Shown here: positions 9,188 through 20,379 of the stretch, in pieces | How positions within the stretch are numbered: position 1 is the first letter of the stretch | Layout: each line of letters opens with the position of its first letter | Source: Pieris napi | Lineage: Eukaryota; Arthropoda; Insecta; Lepidoptera; Pieridae | Length of the DNA stretch: 64,000 bases | Assembly (NCBI RefSeq): GCF_905475465.1 | Contig: NC_062257.1 | Coordinates: forward strand, 6,386,001-6,450,000 | Direction: 5' to 3' | Translations under genes and position numbers: made by a program | Notes under the pieces: generated by a model | Told to the model about the DNA's origin: nothing | The model's input: only the letters and a program-made list of their open reading frames with translations | Databases searched by the model: none

Positions 9188-10424
9188 GTGAAAATATTCA
9201 ATATTTTAATCATAATTTTATGTTTGCGTGAGCTATATTCCAGCGATAAATTAAAAAATGATTACCTACTACTAAATCAATCAGATGTCATGTGAACCGT
9301 GTAATGACCTTCAATGCACGACAAATTAGTGCTATCCAAAAATATCATTTCGATTTACGTCGTACGGCCGCGGCATTGCTGCCGCAGTCTGCGGCCGACG
9401 ATAAAAATTGTACGTACGACTTGGTTATTATGAGTTTTATACGGCAGGGTTCGTCAACTATTTTCATTCGTCAAATCTTTTTCGTAATTGCAGGGATAAT
9501 AAAGCATTTTTTATTCCCATATCCATATAAAGTTCCATTTCAAATGTGTTAGTATTTACTTATAGCTAAATGTTTGTAGTAATATCCTCGCTATCTTCTT
9601 TTTAATCTCTACTGTACAAACATTATAACCTAATAACTTATGTAACCTTTTTTTTTATTGTATGATTTTGTATAAGGTTACGAAGTGTAAATAAATAAAT
9701 AAATAAACATTACCTGCCCACCTCGTGTCCCTAACTTTCGTATTGATGTGAGACTGATCTTAAATTATCGTGATTCATATGCTCTTTTTCTTTTTCTTGT
9801 GTTTTTAGTTTAGTTTTTGTTACTGTTTTAGTTTTGTCTAAATAACTATATGTATTATGTATTTTTGACCTTCTTGTCTACCTTATCTAATTATTTTCTC
9901 ACAGTGGTTGCCTCGAAGAGATCGCTCGAAAGCGATAGCCAAGTATCCTCCTTTTTATTTAATTATATCAATTGTATGTAAGTCACATGTGTACCCTTCT
10001 TGAATGAAGGCCTTCTTCAACCCTTTCCGGATCTCTTTGACAATACTGGTCGTTACCTGCTATTTCTATCAAGTCATCAGTCCACATTCTTTGAAAATTA
10101 AAACGTTGTACACACCTGCAAATCGCAAAACATGCAATGCCATGAAAGCACGACTTTATGAAAGAATCGAAATTAGACAAAACATCAGTTGATAATGTTC
10201 TTCCAATGGGAACATGGAACGTTTCCGTATAGAATCGTAATCTAAATTTTATTAAAAGTGCAATACGCCATTTTGTTTTCAATAAGAACTTTTTCGATTC
10301 TAAAAAACCATAACTATTTTATAATCTGTTACAAAATTTAATGAGACGTTTTGATATTTTGTAATCGTTTTTATTTCCACGCGTTTAGATTTTTATGTGA
10401 AAATATTAAATTACTGAGTAAGAA
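9188..10424. other. Intergenic sequence upstream of the five-exon gene
   Basis: At about 9640-9960 it holds dispersed LINE-tail-like sequence (cattacctgcccacctcgtg and cagtggttgcctcgaagagatcgctc; related pieces near 36760 and 32025). No coding exon is recognised. The promoter of the gene starting at 10425 should lie at the right edge, but I see no convincing core motif. Confidence 0.45.
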
Positions 10425-10486
10425 ATGTCCTTTTTAACAGAATATTTCGATGAATATCGACAACATCCTATAAGGAAGACACAAAT
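10425..10486 (+). CDS. Five-exon gene, exon 1
   Basis: It begins ATGTCCTTTTTAACAG and ends at a consensus donor gtaagtaac (10487). It encodes 20 residues and leaves AT, which the G of exon 2 completes to Met. Translation could not start much earlier: ttactgagtaagaa upstream carries stops. Confidence 0.7.
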
Positions 10487-13400
10487 GTAAGTAACATATA
10501 CTATTACAAGTAAAGTTTGTAGAACTCTCGTGTACTACTGAGTCGATGATATATTATTTTATATATGTGTAATTATTTAACGTTTTGTCTCACGGGATGT
10601 GCTATATACATAACGTAAGTATGTTCGTAACTTCCGCAAGGAGAATAATATATATATATATAATATATTTGTGATATAACCGTTTCTATTTGAATAAAGT
10701 GGAGTGGGCAATGGTCACATATCATATATATTTGAGCTATTGAATTGATTTAGAAAATTTCATTAACTGAAAGCAAATTAAATGAAGTTAAAAACTTATA
10801 CTGCTGGTGGAAAGGTTTCAGATGTCACGCAATTTGCATATATAGTGAATATATGTTAGTATCTGATAACTAGTGGCACATGCTTTTTCGCTGATAGAAA
10901 GAAAATACTTTAATATACACAATAAAAAGGATTTTTATGTAAAATTAAGTGAACTAGGATTTTCTGTGTCGTGGGCAGCCCTTTGAGCTATGATTCTATA
11001 TTGTCTTTGTCAACAAATTAATGCTAACAGAAGCACAGAAGATAGGCCGGGAGATAGTGGCACAAAATAGTGGGTCATTTGTACCAGTATGGCGGTTCTT
11101 CAGGGGTCTTATTACGCAATGTAAAAAAGAATAATTATGGTCATAGCGCTGGAACCGGCTGCTCAGTCGCGTGGGCGTTAGTCGAACTCGTCATATTAAT
11201 TAGTGTGTCAAACGATTTGTTCCACAAAATTCTAGTATTTTCCAATAGTCTATAAAAAATAAGAGGCGGCAGTGTCATGCCGCCACCTACTCGCGTAAAA
11301 GTACACTTTCTTGGATTTGACTAAAGTAAGGTAGTGAGTCCCGTATGTCAAAATCCAATTTGCTTTGGACAGTTGTCAAAAGTTGTTACCGCTGGATTTT
11401 ATAGCGCCCTAGCTGCTACTTGCTGCTGCTGCGAACTTCGTTTCTCCTTAATGTGATTTTACTTAGCCTACCTTATCAGTACCAACATGAAACATTTTGC
11501 TATGCTACCCCAGAGACTGTTCGGTTTTCCATTGTAAGATTTTAATTTACAAATAAAAAATAGGGGTTGATCGTAGAGGGGTGAAAATTAAGGGTTGTAT
11601 GTTTTTTTGTATAAAAAAATAAAAACAAAAAATTTTGTCAATAAAAAAAATTAGGGACCACCCTTAACATTTAGGGGGATGAAAAATAAATGTTGTCCGA
11701 TTTTACGAAAACCGGTCGAGCCATTTTGGAGGAGTTTAATGACAAACACCGCGACACGAGAATTTTATATATTAGATATATTAATAATATATTCAGAAAC
11801 TCTGTGATCTGTAATATATTTTCACTACAGTATATCTCGGAGTTCGGTGTGCTTCTTAGCAAACGCCTCCTCTAACCCTTTCCACTGTTCTCTATCTTTT
11901 GCGACTCTTCTCCAGTTGTTGCCTACTGGTAATTTGAGTTCGTCCTCCATCTTTTGCGTTATCCACCTTCTTTTGTTTTCCGTCTCTAGGGTACCATTCC
12001 GTCAATATTTTGCTCCATTTTTCATGGGGGCTCCGTAGTATATGACCCGTCCATCTCCATGTAATTTTGTCTATCTTAGTGAGAATGTCTGTCACACCTG
12101 TATTAGCTCTGTCTGTGTTTTTTTGCTTGTCTAACTTTCTTATTCTCAGCATGCTTCTTTCCAAGGCAGTATGCTAGCATGTCCCTGTGCTGGTAAGAGA
12201 ATGCCCAAGTTTCGCAGCCATAGGTAAAGCAGAGAATACAGGTGTTAAAGACTTTGCTCTTTTGTCTGTTGTTTTTATGATCTCCCTCAGTGTTTTCTAT
12301 TCTTATTTTGATCTCTTTGGTGGTTATATCAGTTGGAGTTATCGCGAAATAAATAATGATACAAATAATTTGCAGGTGTCGTCCGGAAAACCGTTGGGCA
12401 CAACTCGAAGGCAAGTGGTTGGACCCTAAAGTAGGATCAGAAGATGTAAGAATAACTCTTATTTAAATATTTTTGAAGTTATACTTCTTTAGGCGCGTTA
12501 TGAAAAATTGATGAGAGTGAAATTTACGATGCGCGCGCAAATTAACAGAATGAAGTTGCCCACGGAAGATGCTACGGCATTGGACAATAGAATTTATGTT
12601 ACACTTAATGTAAAGAATAATAATAAATATTTATTTATTTAATTTTTCAAATGTAAACTGAACTTTATTGACTATGACTCCTTGTCCAGTCTTTGATTAT
12701 TTAATTGTAATTAATTATTTGCATGCAATCAAAAACTATTTTTAATAATGCCAAAGAAGTATAACTTCTTACGCGCGTTCATAAGTACACGCGCCCTTTT
12801 TTATTTTTTAGAAAGCATGGTCCGAAGAAGAGATAGAGAAATTCATAAAGGACACTATGAGGAGTCTTCGCGGCCAATCGACATACTTCAACGACTATTG
12901 CGCACATCTTTCACAAGGTATAAGTATATATACTTTTAAAGCTAAAAGCCAGAGGGCTCGTGGGTGCGTTGCCGGCCTTTTAGCTGAGATATTAGCTTGA
13001 TATTGCTGATACAACGACAACCATTGAAGCGGAATATGATTAAGGGAGTATTAAGATTATCCATAGCGCTAAATCACCTGCATCATGAGAACACCCCACA
13101 TACACACCATCACACAACACAGCCGAATTAAGGATTACTTAGATAGTATTAAATTTTATTGATTTTTTCCTTTTGTAAAAGTATGAACATTTTTGTTTAT
13201 TATGTGTTCCATCTTTGGCTATATGTTTACTATAATTGTTTTTTATTATATATAATTTATGTTACCTGTAAGACCCTTACTCCACTGCTCCGGTCCGGCA
13301 TCGGATACCGGAAAGAGTCATGAGACAAATATCGGAAGGCCGGATTGTGCTTCTCCACAATAATCGATACTTGTATATTTATCTTGCAACACCTATATTA

Positions 13401-16400
13401 ACTAAAACCCATATACTTTATTTTATTAATAAAACTTTCTAAATTCTGAATATTTTATTGCCCTGGCAAGTTTATTACTTTTTTTTATATAATAGTTTTG
13501 TATAATAAATAGTTCACAATAAATAATACTATGGTATAAAAATATAAATAAATAGCAATATAATTTGGTTTGGTCCAGGTTATCCAGATTCTTTCAAATT
13601 AAACAAACTATCTATAAATAAACCTGTGAATAATAATTTATAACGTCTTGGAAGTATCCAAGTAGGATATACTTGGACCGGTAAAACACCGCGTTTCGAT
13701 CTAGCAAGTTATCGGATCGTTAAAAACCGGATGCCGGAGTAGTGGAGAAGTACTTAAGTACTGTTGTGAGTTTCTAAATCGGATCGGTAATTAACGTTTG
13801 CCGGACCGGAGCAGTGGAAACGGCCTAAGAGTACGAAATAAACAAATAGTGCATTTATCGAGGGCATTAACATCAGGTGAGCGTCCTGAACTATTACTAT
13901 GACTTAAGTAATTTGTTTACTATTCAATAAACGATTTCTCCTGTAATCAATACCTCTTCTACACAATGTATGTCTCGTATATGCAATACTATTTTTGATC
14001 TCCCATTTGGCTTAATTCGGTCAACGTTATGACAAACATCCGCATACAACATTTATTGTTTTCCAGCTTTGTTCTCATGAATAATTGCTTTGTACTAATA
14101 ATACGATTTGGTCTTTGTCTCCAGAATTAATAATTATATAGTACAAGGATTAACAGTGTTGGTCTAGTGGCTTCAGCGTGCGACTCTCATCCATGGGGTC
14201 GTAGGTTCGATCCCTGGTTTTGCACCAACGGACTATCTATGCGTGTGCGCATCTAATCTCCTACTGATCAGCCTCCTGTGCTTGACACTCGCGGACTTTT
14301 TGGGTCTTAAGACAAGACTATTTCCTCATTATATTTTCCTTCACCGTTCGAGCGAATGTATTTATCATTCAGCGCACACAGAAAGAAAATCCATTGTTGC
14401 ACAGCCGGGGATCGATCCTACGACCTCGAGAGACGCACGCTGAAGTCACTAGACCAATACTCTATACGCTTAATAAGTTATTGATAATTTATTTTTATAG
14501 AATTCAAAACACGCCCATTCAAACCACGCGAGAAAAAGCGCCCACGCAAGACAGAAGAGAAAGTTGAAGAGGCTCCACCACCGCCGGCTCCAAAGCTCAA
14601 CATCAAAGACACGGAGCTGATGAAGGTTGCCAAGGAATTATATGAGAGGGATATGAACAAACCCACCCTCGAACCTTTAAGGACAAATTTCAGAAGTTAG
14701 TATTTAAGAATCTGTAATTGGAATCCAGAAATAAGAAGAAGAAGCGAGTCTACTCCTCCCTCAAAGGCCGGCAACGCACCCACTAAAAATGGGTGTCTAT
14801 GGGCTGCGTAGACTGCCCTTTTTGGTCGTCCCGCAAGCTCGTTTGCCCCCCTATTTAAAAAAAAAAAAAAAAATCTAGCGTAATTTTTTCTGTTTATTCC
14901 AAATGCTTGTAACATTATTTGTTGATTATTTCGTGGGCATTAGCATGAGGTCTTCATGGTGGGTGTACCACCACCTGGGTGTATAAACCTTGATTTATTT
15001 AACGTTCAGTGACGCATATCGATGCGGCATTTTGCTCAAGCAGAGATTATGTGGGACTCAAACTTACAACCATACCCACTAAACCTGACGGATGCCTTCA
15101 GCTCCCCAATGGACAACAGCTGAGCCCTCCCCCCACCAAACGCGTGACTCCTCCCACGCCTTCAAAACTTTTTCTTAGAGCAGATGTGTGAAAGCACGGC
15201 GTCACTGCCCCGGTCGTCTTTTGCCTTTCTGCTGGAAGGTCTTGAAGGCATCCCAGGGAAGGCATTCCGTCATTGTCAGCTTCCACCGGTCATAAACCGT
15301 GTCTCCAGACGCAGGTCTGTGACCAGATTCCCAATAGCTAGGATGTGGTGCCGTCTTTAGCTCAAGCTGTATCCCGTACTTGTATCTGCATCTATTATAA
15401 GTGTCTTAAAAATAAGGAACAATTTAGGTGTATGAAAGTAGGTTTAATAATAACTTTATTTATTTTGCTATACAGGGTTATAAGTAATTCGATGCAACAC
15501 TGAAAAGTGCACAAAAATCATAATACATAAAGGCCAAAAGGGTTATATTTTTAATTCGCAAACAAAATTTCATAACGTTTTTTTAAGGTATTTTAGTGAA
15601 AAAAATCTCAAAAAACATTGAAATAATATAGTTTTTCGTATCGTATTTTTAAATTATGGTCAATAATCAGCGTTTAATCGTTTTATTGATGAGATTTGAA
15701 TTGTTACGTTTTGTAAAAAAATTTAAAGTTGCATTTTTGACTTATCTTCTAAACCCTAAAAACATAATGATAAAAAATTGTTGTTATTGGTTAAAATAAA
15801 CACAATTGGCCCTATGACCTCCTAACGGTAATACGTCGAATTACCAATCATTCTGTAATTTAATTTCTATTAAATTTAATATAGAATTGTAAGTATTTAT
15901 GGATAAGGTACCGACTACAATTTGAGAAAAACTAGCCAGTCATATAATCAATTTATCTTTCAAAATCACATTGATTTGTGGTTGACAGATCTGCATCTGG
16001 ACTCTGTAACTTCCAAAAGCAACCTCCCAATTCCAATCGTGATTTTGTATTGGAACATCAACGCTACGCAGAAATAAATCAAACGTTCTCAAACGTCAGT
16101 ATAACTTCTTGAAATTACAGAGTACCAATGCTGGTTTGGTCTAGCAGTATGTAAATGATTTTATGATGAGTCGTAATAATGTATGTTTTGTTATGCATTC
16201 TGTGTGCGCGGACGCAAGAATAGTAAGTATGTGTTTTTGTCGCTATGTTGGCAATGTAGCGATTGCATATGATCACAAAATTATACTGCTAAATTGTTGA
16301 TATCACGTCTATATTAATAATATTTTCTTTATTATTTAACATATTATTCATTTAAAAATACCTAAACATAACAATCAAATATACAGTATTTACAATTTTG

Positions 16401-17611
16401 TTAACCAACATAGTAATAATAAAAATTATTAAAAAGAAAATTAAAAAAAAAAAAGTTAGGTCCCTGTGGCAGTGCACCTTAGACACTGGAAGCATTACCT
16501 CGCTGTATTGCGATACTTAGACGGACCGCATGTTGCAGTCAAGACCGACTGCAATATGCGGTTTGCTCAGGAGCTGCTCGAGCGGTCCGTGTATTGCGAA
16601 TATGAATTTAGTATGGAAACTGCAGATCGCCGTGCGGCGACCGCATGTTGCAGTCGGTCTTGACTGCATCATGCGGTCCGTCTATGGCCCGCTTTATACG
16701 TTGAGCGAGGAAAGCACCACCAGAAGTCACCGGTACTACCTATCTACCAGGCGCAAACTTAAATCTTTATCTTTTTGATACTTACTTATAATGCTTTAGG
16801 CGCGTTATGAAAATTTATGAGAGTGAAATTTTACGATGCGCGCGCACCGTGACACAAAATAATAGAATGAAGTTGCCCACGGAAGATGCCACGGCATTGG
16901 ACATAATTTAAAAACAACATTCGAATAATAGTAGAATTTATGTTACACTTAATATAATAAATATTTATTTATTTAATTTTTCAAATGTAAACTGAACTTT
17001 ATTGACTATAATGACTCCTTTTCCAGTTTTTGATTATTTAATTGTAATTAATTATTTGCATGCAATCAAAAACAATTTTTAATAATGCCAAAGAAGTATA
17101 ACTTCTTACGCGCGTACATAAGTACACGCACCCATTTTATTTATTCAAGCATATCTACGATCATAAGTCTATACTATTGTGTATAGGCATCTCCTGGCAT
17201 AGCGACCGCCGATGCGAAAACCGCTGTGAGAGTGCGAAAAGTGAGTTACAGAATCGCAAGGCAGGTGGGATTATGGCCAATCTGTCCAGTTCACTTGCTT
17301 TATTCAAACTCGCTGCGCCCAGCTATTTTTCGATATGTCCAGCCGTAATTTACATTCTGGTGATTATCCCCTGATAAATTACTATATTTAATTTTACAGT
17401 TCTTGGGTACGTGCGTCCATGCCTTTACAAGACCGGTATATCAGAATACCAGAATAGTACAGCAAGAGTTGCCTATGAAATGATTAGGGATGACAGGATA
17501 CCACGGTACCACGCCCATAATGGGTGTCGCCCTAGATGGGGTCTCCCACCAGAAGGTACCAGACAGCCAGAGTTGGATGGAGCTCCTTTTGATGGGGAAC
17601 GATTGTATTAA
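10425..17611 (+). CDS. Unrecognised five-exon gene, 214-residue protein
   Basis: Exons 10425-10486, 12376-12445, 12812-12917, 14501-14695 and 17400-17611 have GT-AG borders, and every junction phase matches (2, 0, 1, 1). The total is 645 nt: 214 codons plus TAA. The ATG at 10425 has context agaaATGt. In order the protein has MSFLTEYFDEYRQHPIRKTQ, then CRPENRWAQLEGKW (residues 22-35), WSEEEIEKFIKDTMRSL (47-63), a basic stretch KPREKKRPRK followed by EEAPPPPAPK (about 88-110), and a C-terminal part with RPCLYKTGISEYQ, YEMIRDDRIPRYH and RPRWGLPPEG. I see no signal peptide or membrane segment and do not recognise the family. Coherent phases across five exons argue strongly for a real gene. If exon 4 is not spliced at 14696 the frame stops at 14698, giving a 145-residue form. 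Confidence 0.75.
11545..11776 (-). mobile_element. Helitron-like fragment (same family as 40932)
   Basis: Its inverse begins TCTAATATATAAAATTCTCG then tgtcgcggtgtttgtc and contains the cccctaaatgttaaggg and caaccctatttttt-type interior of the 40932 element. The 3' CTAG end is missing. It lies in intron 1 of the five-exon gene. Confidence 0.6.
11845..12350 (-). pseudogene. LINE reverse-transcriptase C-terminal relic
   Basis: The minus strand encodes CILCFTYGCETWAFSYQHRD, then after a frame change RSMLRIRKLDKQKNTD, WRWTGHILRSPHEKWSKIL and TEWYPRDGKQKK. This is the conserved YG-ETW ... RW-GH end of lepidopteran LINE ORF2 proteins, in the same family as 7698-7982 but older and frameshifted. It fills intron 1 of the five-exon gene almost up to exon 2. 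Confidence 0.75.
12376..12445 (+). CDS. Five-exon gene, exon 2
   Basis: Acceptor atttgcag ends at 12375 and donor gtaagaat starts at 12446. It encodes CRPENRWAQLEGKWLDPKV then GSED and ends in phase 0. Codon use is more GC-rich than the surrounding sequence. Confidence 0.75.
12467..12800 (+). mobile_element. Palindromic-end MITE, copy B (intron 2)
   Basis: It starts gaagttatacttctttaggc gcgttatg and ends aatgccaaagaagtataac ttcttacgcgcgttcataagtacacgcgccc plus a T-run. About 340 bp. It is closely similar to copy C through gatgcgcgcgc, gaagttgcccacggaagatg and the AT-rich interior. It sits between exons 2 and 3 of the five-exon gene. Confidence 0.8.
12812..12917 (+). CDS. Five-exon gene, exon 3
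   Basis: Acceptor ttattttttag ends at 12811 and donor gtataagt starts at 12918. It encodes KAWSEEEIEKFIKDTMRSL and RGQSTYFNDYCAHLSQ and leaves phase 1. The T-rich tract before the acceptor coincides with the end of MITE copy B. Confidence 0.75.
13274..13825. mobile_element. MITE with about 20-bp imperfect inverted ends (intron 3)
   Basis: The left end cttactccactgctccggtc and the right end ccggagcagtggaaacggcc are inverted copies sharing tccactgctccggtccggca. TAAGA flanks both sides (13269-13273, 13826-13830), a possible 5-bp target duplication. The interior repeats gccgga/tccggc motifs and has no coding frame. Confidence 0.6.
14151..14460. mobile_element. Two SINE-A pieces head to head
   Basis: The left piece (14151-about 14250, +) starts acagtgttggtctagtggct tcagcgtgcg with the B-box-like ggttcgatcc. 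The right piece (about 14262-14455, -) is the same family inverted, ending cgcacgctgaagtcactaga. Both 5' ends point outward. The pair occupies intron 3 just before exon 4. Confidence 0.7.
14501..14695 (+). CDS. Five-exon gene, exon 4
   Basis: Acceptor atttttatag ends at 14500; the leading AA completes Glu. It encodes EFKTRPFKPREKKRPRK, a Pro/Glu linker, LNIKDTELMKVAKELYERD and PTLEPLRTNFR. The proposed donor is gttagtat at 14696. Reading through gives Ser then TAG at 14698-14700. Confidence 0.7.
16519..16683. mobile_element. 165-bp MITE with 43-bp inverted repeats
   Basis: The first 43 bp (agacggaccgcatgttgcag ...) and the inverse of the last 43 bp differ at only two positions. Each arm contains its own small palindrome gcagtc-aagac-cgactgc. 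It interrupts a dispersed repeat whose uninterrupted form is at about 59795-59860 (gtattgcgatacttattcgt tgagcgagg). Confidence 0.8.
16795..17131 (+). mobile_element. Palindromic-end MITE, copy C (intron 4)
   Basis: It has the same layout as copy B: ctttaggcgcgttatgaaaa, gatgcgcgcgcaccgtg, gaagttgcccacggaagatg, and the end aagaagtataacttcttacg cgcgtacataagtacacgcaccc plus T-rich tail. The left palindrome has been lost. Confidence 0.75.
17400..17611 (+). CDS. Five-exon gene, exon 5 (terminal)
   Basis: Acceptor aattttacag ends at 17399. The leading TT joins the final A of exon 4 to give Ile, then LGYVRPCLYKTGISEYQ ... PELDGAPFDGERLY and TAA at 17609. A possible AATAAA lies at 17782-17787. Confidence 0.65.
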
Positions 17612-18777
17612 TTCTTTGGCTTTGAAACGGCTTTTAGGAGGATTTAACCTGTCTATGAGTTATTTTTGAAATCGAATAATGTTATTTCCTCGTAGCTTCT
17701 AAGAAGCTTGGAAGCACTTTTCTAAATTGTTTATGTATGATTGTCCAAAAATGTATCGGAAATTTAAAGTAATTTGGTGATAATAAACGGTCTAAAAAAC
17801 TACCTAATGTACTTATAGCGTACTCAGATTTGTTCATTATATTTAATTGTAGATTAATATATAATCGATGCAAGATTTAATGCCCCAATTAATAACTTTT
17901 ATGACTTAAGGCAGTGAATTAATCACTTAATGAGCGACTCTGAGTACGATTGTTAAATAAACCCCAATTTGGATTTAGCAATATCTATAATATATCATTC
18001 AATTTTACTTTACAATATTACAAATAGATTTCTTAATTAAATTTAAATTTAACGGAAATAAATGTGAATTATTTACAACCAGACGACCATTGTTAACTTC
18101 TGTAAATATAAACTTCTGTTTTTACATATAATAAATATATATGTTCCAGCTGTGTTTATTTATTAATAAGTTTTAAAACAACGTGTTTATACAAAACAAT
18201 ATGACATCACAAATTTTACACATATATTATATTAGAACATAAGCAAGCTAGCCAGGGAAACAATCAATTAATCAATCAAAAATAATTTAATCATATAGGT
18301 AACACTATATTTAATGATACAAAAAAATTGTACACTTATGACTTGTCAGTAAAGCAATACATATTAATGCTTCTAATTTTACATTTAGTGCCAGTTCTCA
18401 AATCAAGGGCGTAGAACGGAACACTCTTTTTAATCGCCATGTGTTTTTTTTTTACACAACGTTTGTAAGGAGCTGCAACCATTACACCATGTTCCACATG
18501 ACATCTTAAGTAATTAATAATAATAACAAATTAAAAACAAAGACTTGTCCCTAAAAGTTTGATATATTTTGTGGATTAAACTTACTTGATTTTATTTTAT
18601 GTTTTTTTACATTGATAGTAACTGTATTTCTATAAAATTAAATACTATACGTATTTAGTCTTTTACTATTGATACTTAAAATGGCTAGCATTGCATGGAA
18701 AACTAAAACTATGTTTATTATAAAACACAATTTTATCGGAATAATCAAAATCAGAATTCAAAAAATTTGCGATTTCT
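17612..18777. other. Intergenic AT-rich region with a LINE-tail repeat
   Basis: At about 18280-18530 a dispersed repeat contains gccagttctcaaatcaaggg cgtagaacgg and cacaacgtttgtaaggagct gcaaccattacaccatg. It is read on the minus strand, with better copies at 32095, 39205 and 56518. The remainder is AT-rich with nothing recognised. Confidence 0.55.
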
Positions 18778-19776
18778 TTAAAGTACTGGTTCTTTATGCT
18801 CTAAATCAGTGAGCTTACCAATAGTTCTCACTATTGTATCGACTCCTACATCCTCCAGATTACCTGCGAAAGAAACGAAATATTCTATCAAATAAAACAA
18901 AGTGTAGGCTATTATACCTGTTAAGTATTTGGAAGTAATATATAATAGAAATAAAAATGAGTAATTGCATGAAGTATCAATACAATAAATCATACTAACC
19001 CAAAAAATTCAATGACATTCTGTATTGCCATCCGTAAGTTTTAAAATAATTCAATTATCTTCTTTCATTAGCCAAAGTATAGTGAAATATAATTTATATA
19101 CAATAATTTATTAAATTATTAATTTATATACAACTAGCGGACCCGACAGACGTTGTCCTGTCTTAACTATGAATATTGATTTCAAATTGGTATAATTAAT
19201 AAAAAAATATTTCAGAAACAAAGTATTTATTATTCTAATGCTTTATGTTATACAACATTCTTTGTTTGTTTTTCTGGCTCGCATATTATTATATTATCAC
19301 TATAATAACTCCGATCGAAGCACTTATTTTAAACAATATTCATTTTTCTTACATCCTCTTTGACGATATTTGCAGCACGCATTCTGTCAATGTTATGTCA
19401 AACGCCTTATGGTTACATCAAAAAGTTCGAATTGTATGGTGGTTAAGTATTCTTAAATTTTCTAATTTTCCACTCAATTTTTTTCTTTTTTTCTTTTATA
19501 AGAACCTTCTCCTGACAATTACAAACACAACAAAAAAAATTTAGACAAATCGGTCAAGCCGTTTTTATGTTATGTCGTGACAACGGAAAACGGGTTTCAT
19601 TTTTATATATATATAGATATAAATTAATAATTTAATAAATAAATATGCTTTAAAGCTAACCTACTAATAATATTTTGGCACAAACACAAACGGGGTGTAC
19701 CCAGTATTATTTTCGCGTTTTTATTTTCTCTGATGAGTTCACAGACAACGACCGCCTCTTCTAAATCCAAATCCAT
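18778..19776 (-). CDS. Candidate two-exon small gene (53 codons)
   Basis: Minus-strand exon 19776-19701 starts ATG and encodes MDLDLEEAVVVCELIRENKN then AKIIL, with donor gtacac. Exon 18863-18778 follows acceptor tttctttcgcag and encodes NLEDVGVDTIVRTIGKLTDL then EHKEPVL and TAA. The phases match (a shared Gly). The intron contains a Helitron insertion. I do not recognise the product; the acidic start with alternating hydrophobics vaguely recalls N-termini of HARBI1-like proteins. Further exons in between are possible. Confidence 0.3.
19134..19617 (-). mobile_element. Non-autonomous Helitron (Lep1-like)
   Basis: The inverse starts TCTATATATATATAAAAATG and ends ggacaacgtctgtcgggtcc gCTAG followed by T. 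A GGAC/GTCC hairpin precedes the CTAG. It is nearly identical to 32364-32825 in opposite orientation. It carries no protein. TC start, CTAG end and lack of inverted repeats fit Helitrons. Confidence 0.85.
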
Positions 19777-20131
19777 AGCAAAATATAACGCTACGATTGC
19801 AAAAAAGTTTTGACTTGTCACCCTTCATGAGCTTCACTCAAATATGACGTGAAATTGACAAAAACTTTAATGGAACGAGACATCTTGTTAACCATTCATT
19901 TACTTGAAAAAATATTTATATCTTGAAAGGTTTAAAACATATACATATAATATGTAGTTAATTATAATTAAGAAACCTTCTTCGTAGGAATTGAGTTCAA
20001 TTTATGGCGAAATGTGTTATCGTAATGCTAACAAAAGTAGTTAAATTGTGTCAAGTGTAATAATAACTAGGTTTAATAATATTTATAGCTTAATAAAGTA
20101 AATAAAGCGCTTTTTCAAAGAAATATCAAAG

Positions 20132-20203
20132 AGCAGAGTGGCGCAGTGGAAGCGTGCTGGGCCCATAACCCAGAGGTCCGTGGATCGAAACCACGCTCTG
20201 CTA
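20132..20203 (+). tRNA. Initiator tRNA-Met (CAT)
   Basis: A 72-nt sequence folds as a complete cloverleaf: acceptor AGCAGAG/CTCTGCT, D stem GCGC/GCGT, anticodon stem CTGGG/CCCAG with loop CCCATAA (anticodon CAT at 20164-20166) and T stem CGTGG/CCACG. The ATCGAAA T-loop and the A1-U72 pair mark the eukaryotic initiator rather than the elongator. A run of seven T at 20208-20214 is the RNA polymerase III terminator. No intron. Confidence 0.97.
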
Positions 20204-20207
20204 TATA

Positions 20208-20214
20208 TTTTTTT
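20208..20214 (+). terminator. Pol III T-run after tRNA-iMet
   Basis: Seven consecutive T begin five bases after the tRNA 3' end. Confidence 0.85.
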
Positions 20215-20379
20215 GTTTTTTTCTAAGCTGTTTTAGCGATAGGTTATACCTTAAGTCACTTTCAATCATATCATCCCATAATAAATGATAACATAATTTC
20301 TAAGTAACTATTGTCATACATACGACAAATTTAAAATTAAGGATTGGAGTTTCTAAGACTAGATTATTTTACTACAGAG

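Larger units (their letters stand above)
14701..17399. other. Intron 4 of the five-exon gene
   Basis: It holds a dispersed-repeat fragment at about 14745-14860 (cctccctcaaaggccggcaacg), an AT-rich stretch, a short repeat at 16466-16515 and 16690-16740 split by a 165-bp MITE, palindromic-end MITE copy C, and half of the GCGATTCTGTAACTC MITE family at 17200-17262. No exon is recognised. Confidence 0.5.
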
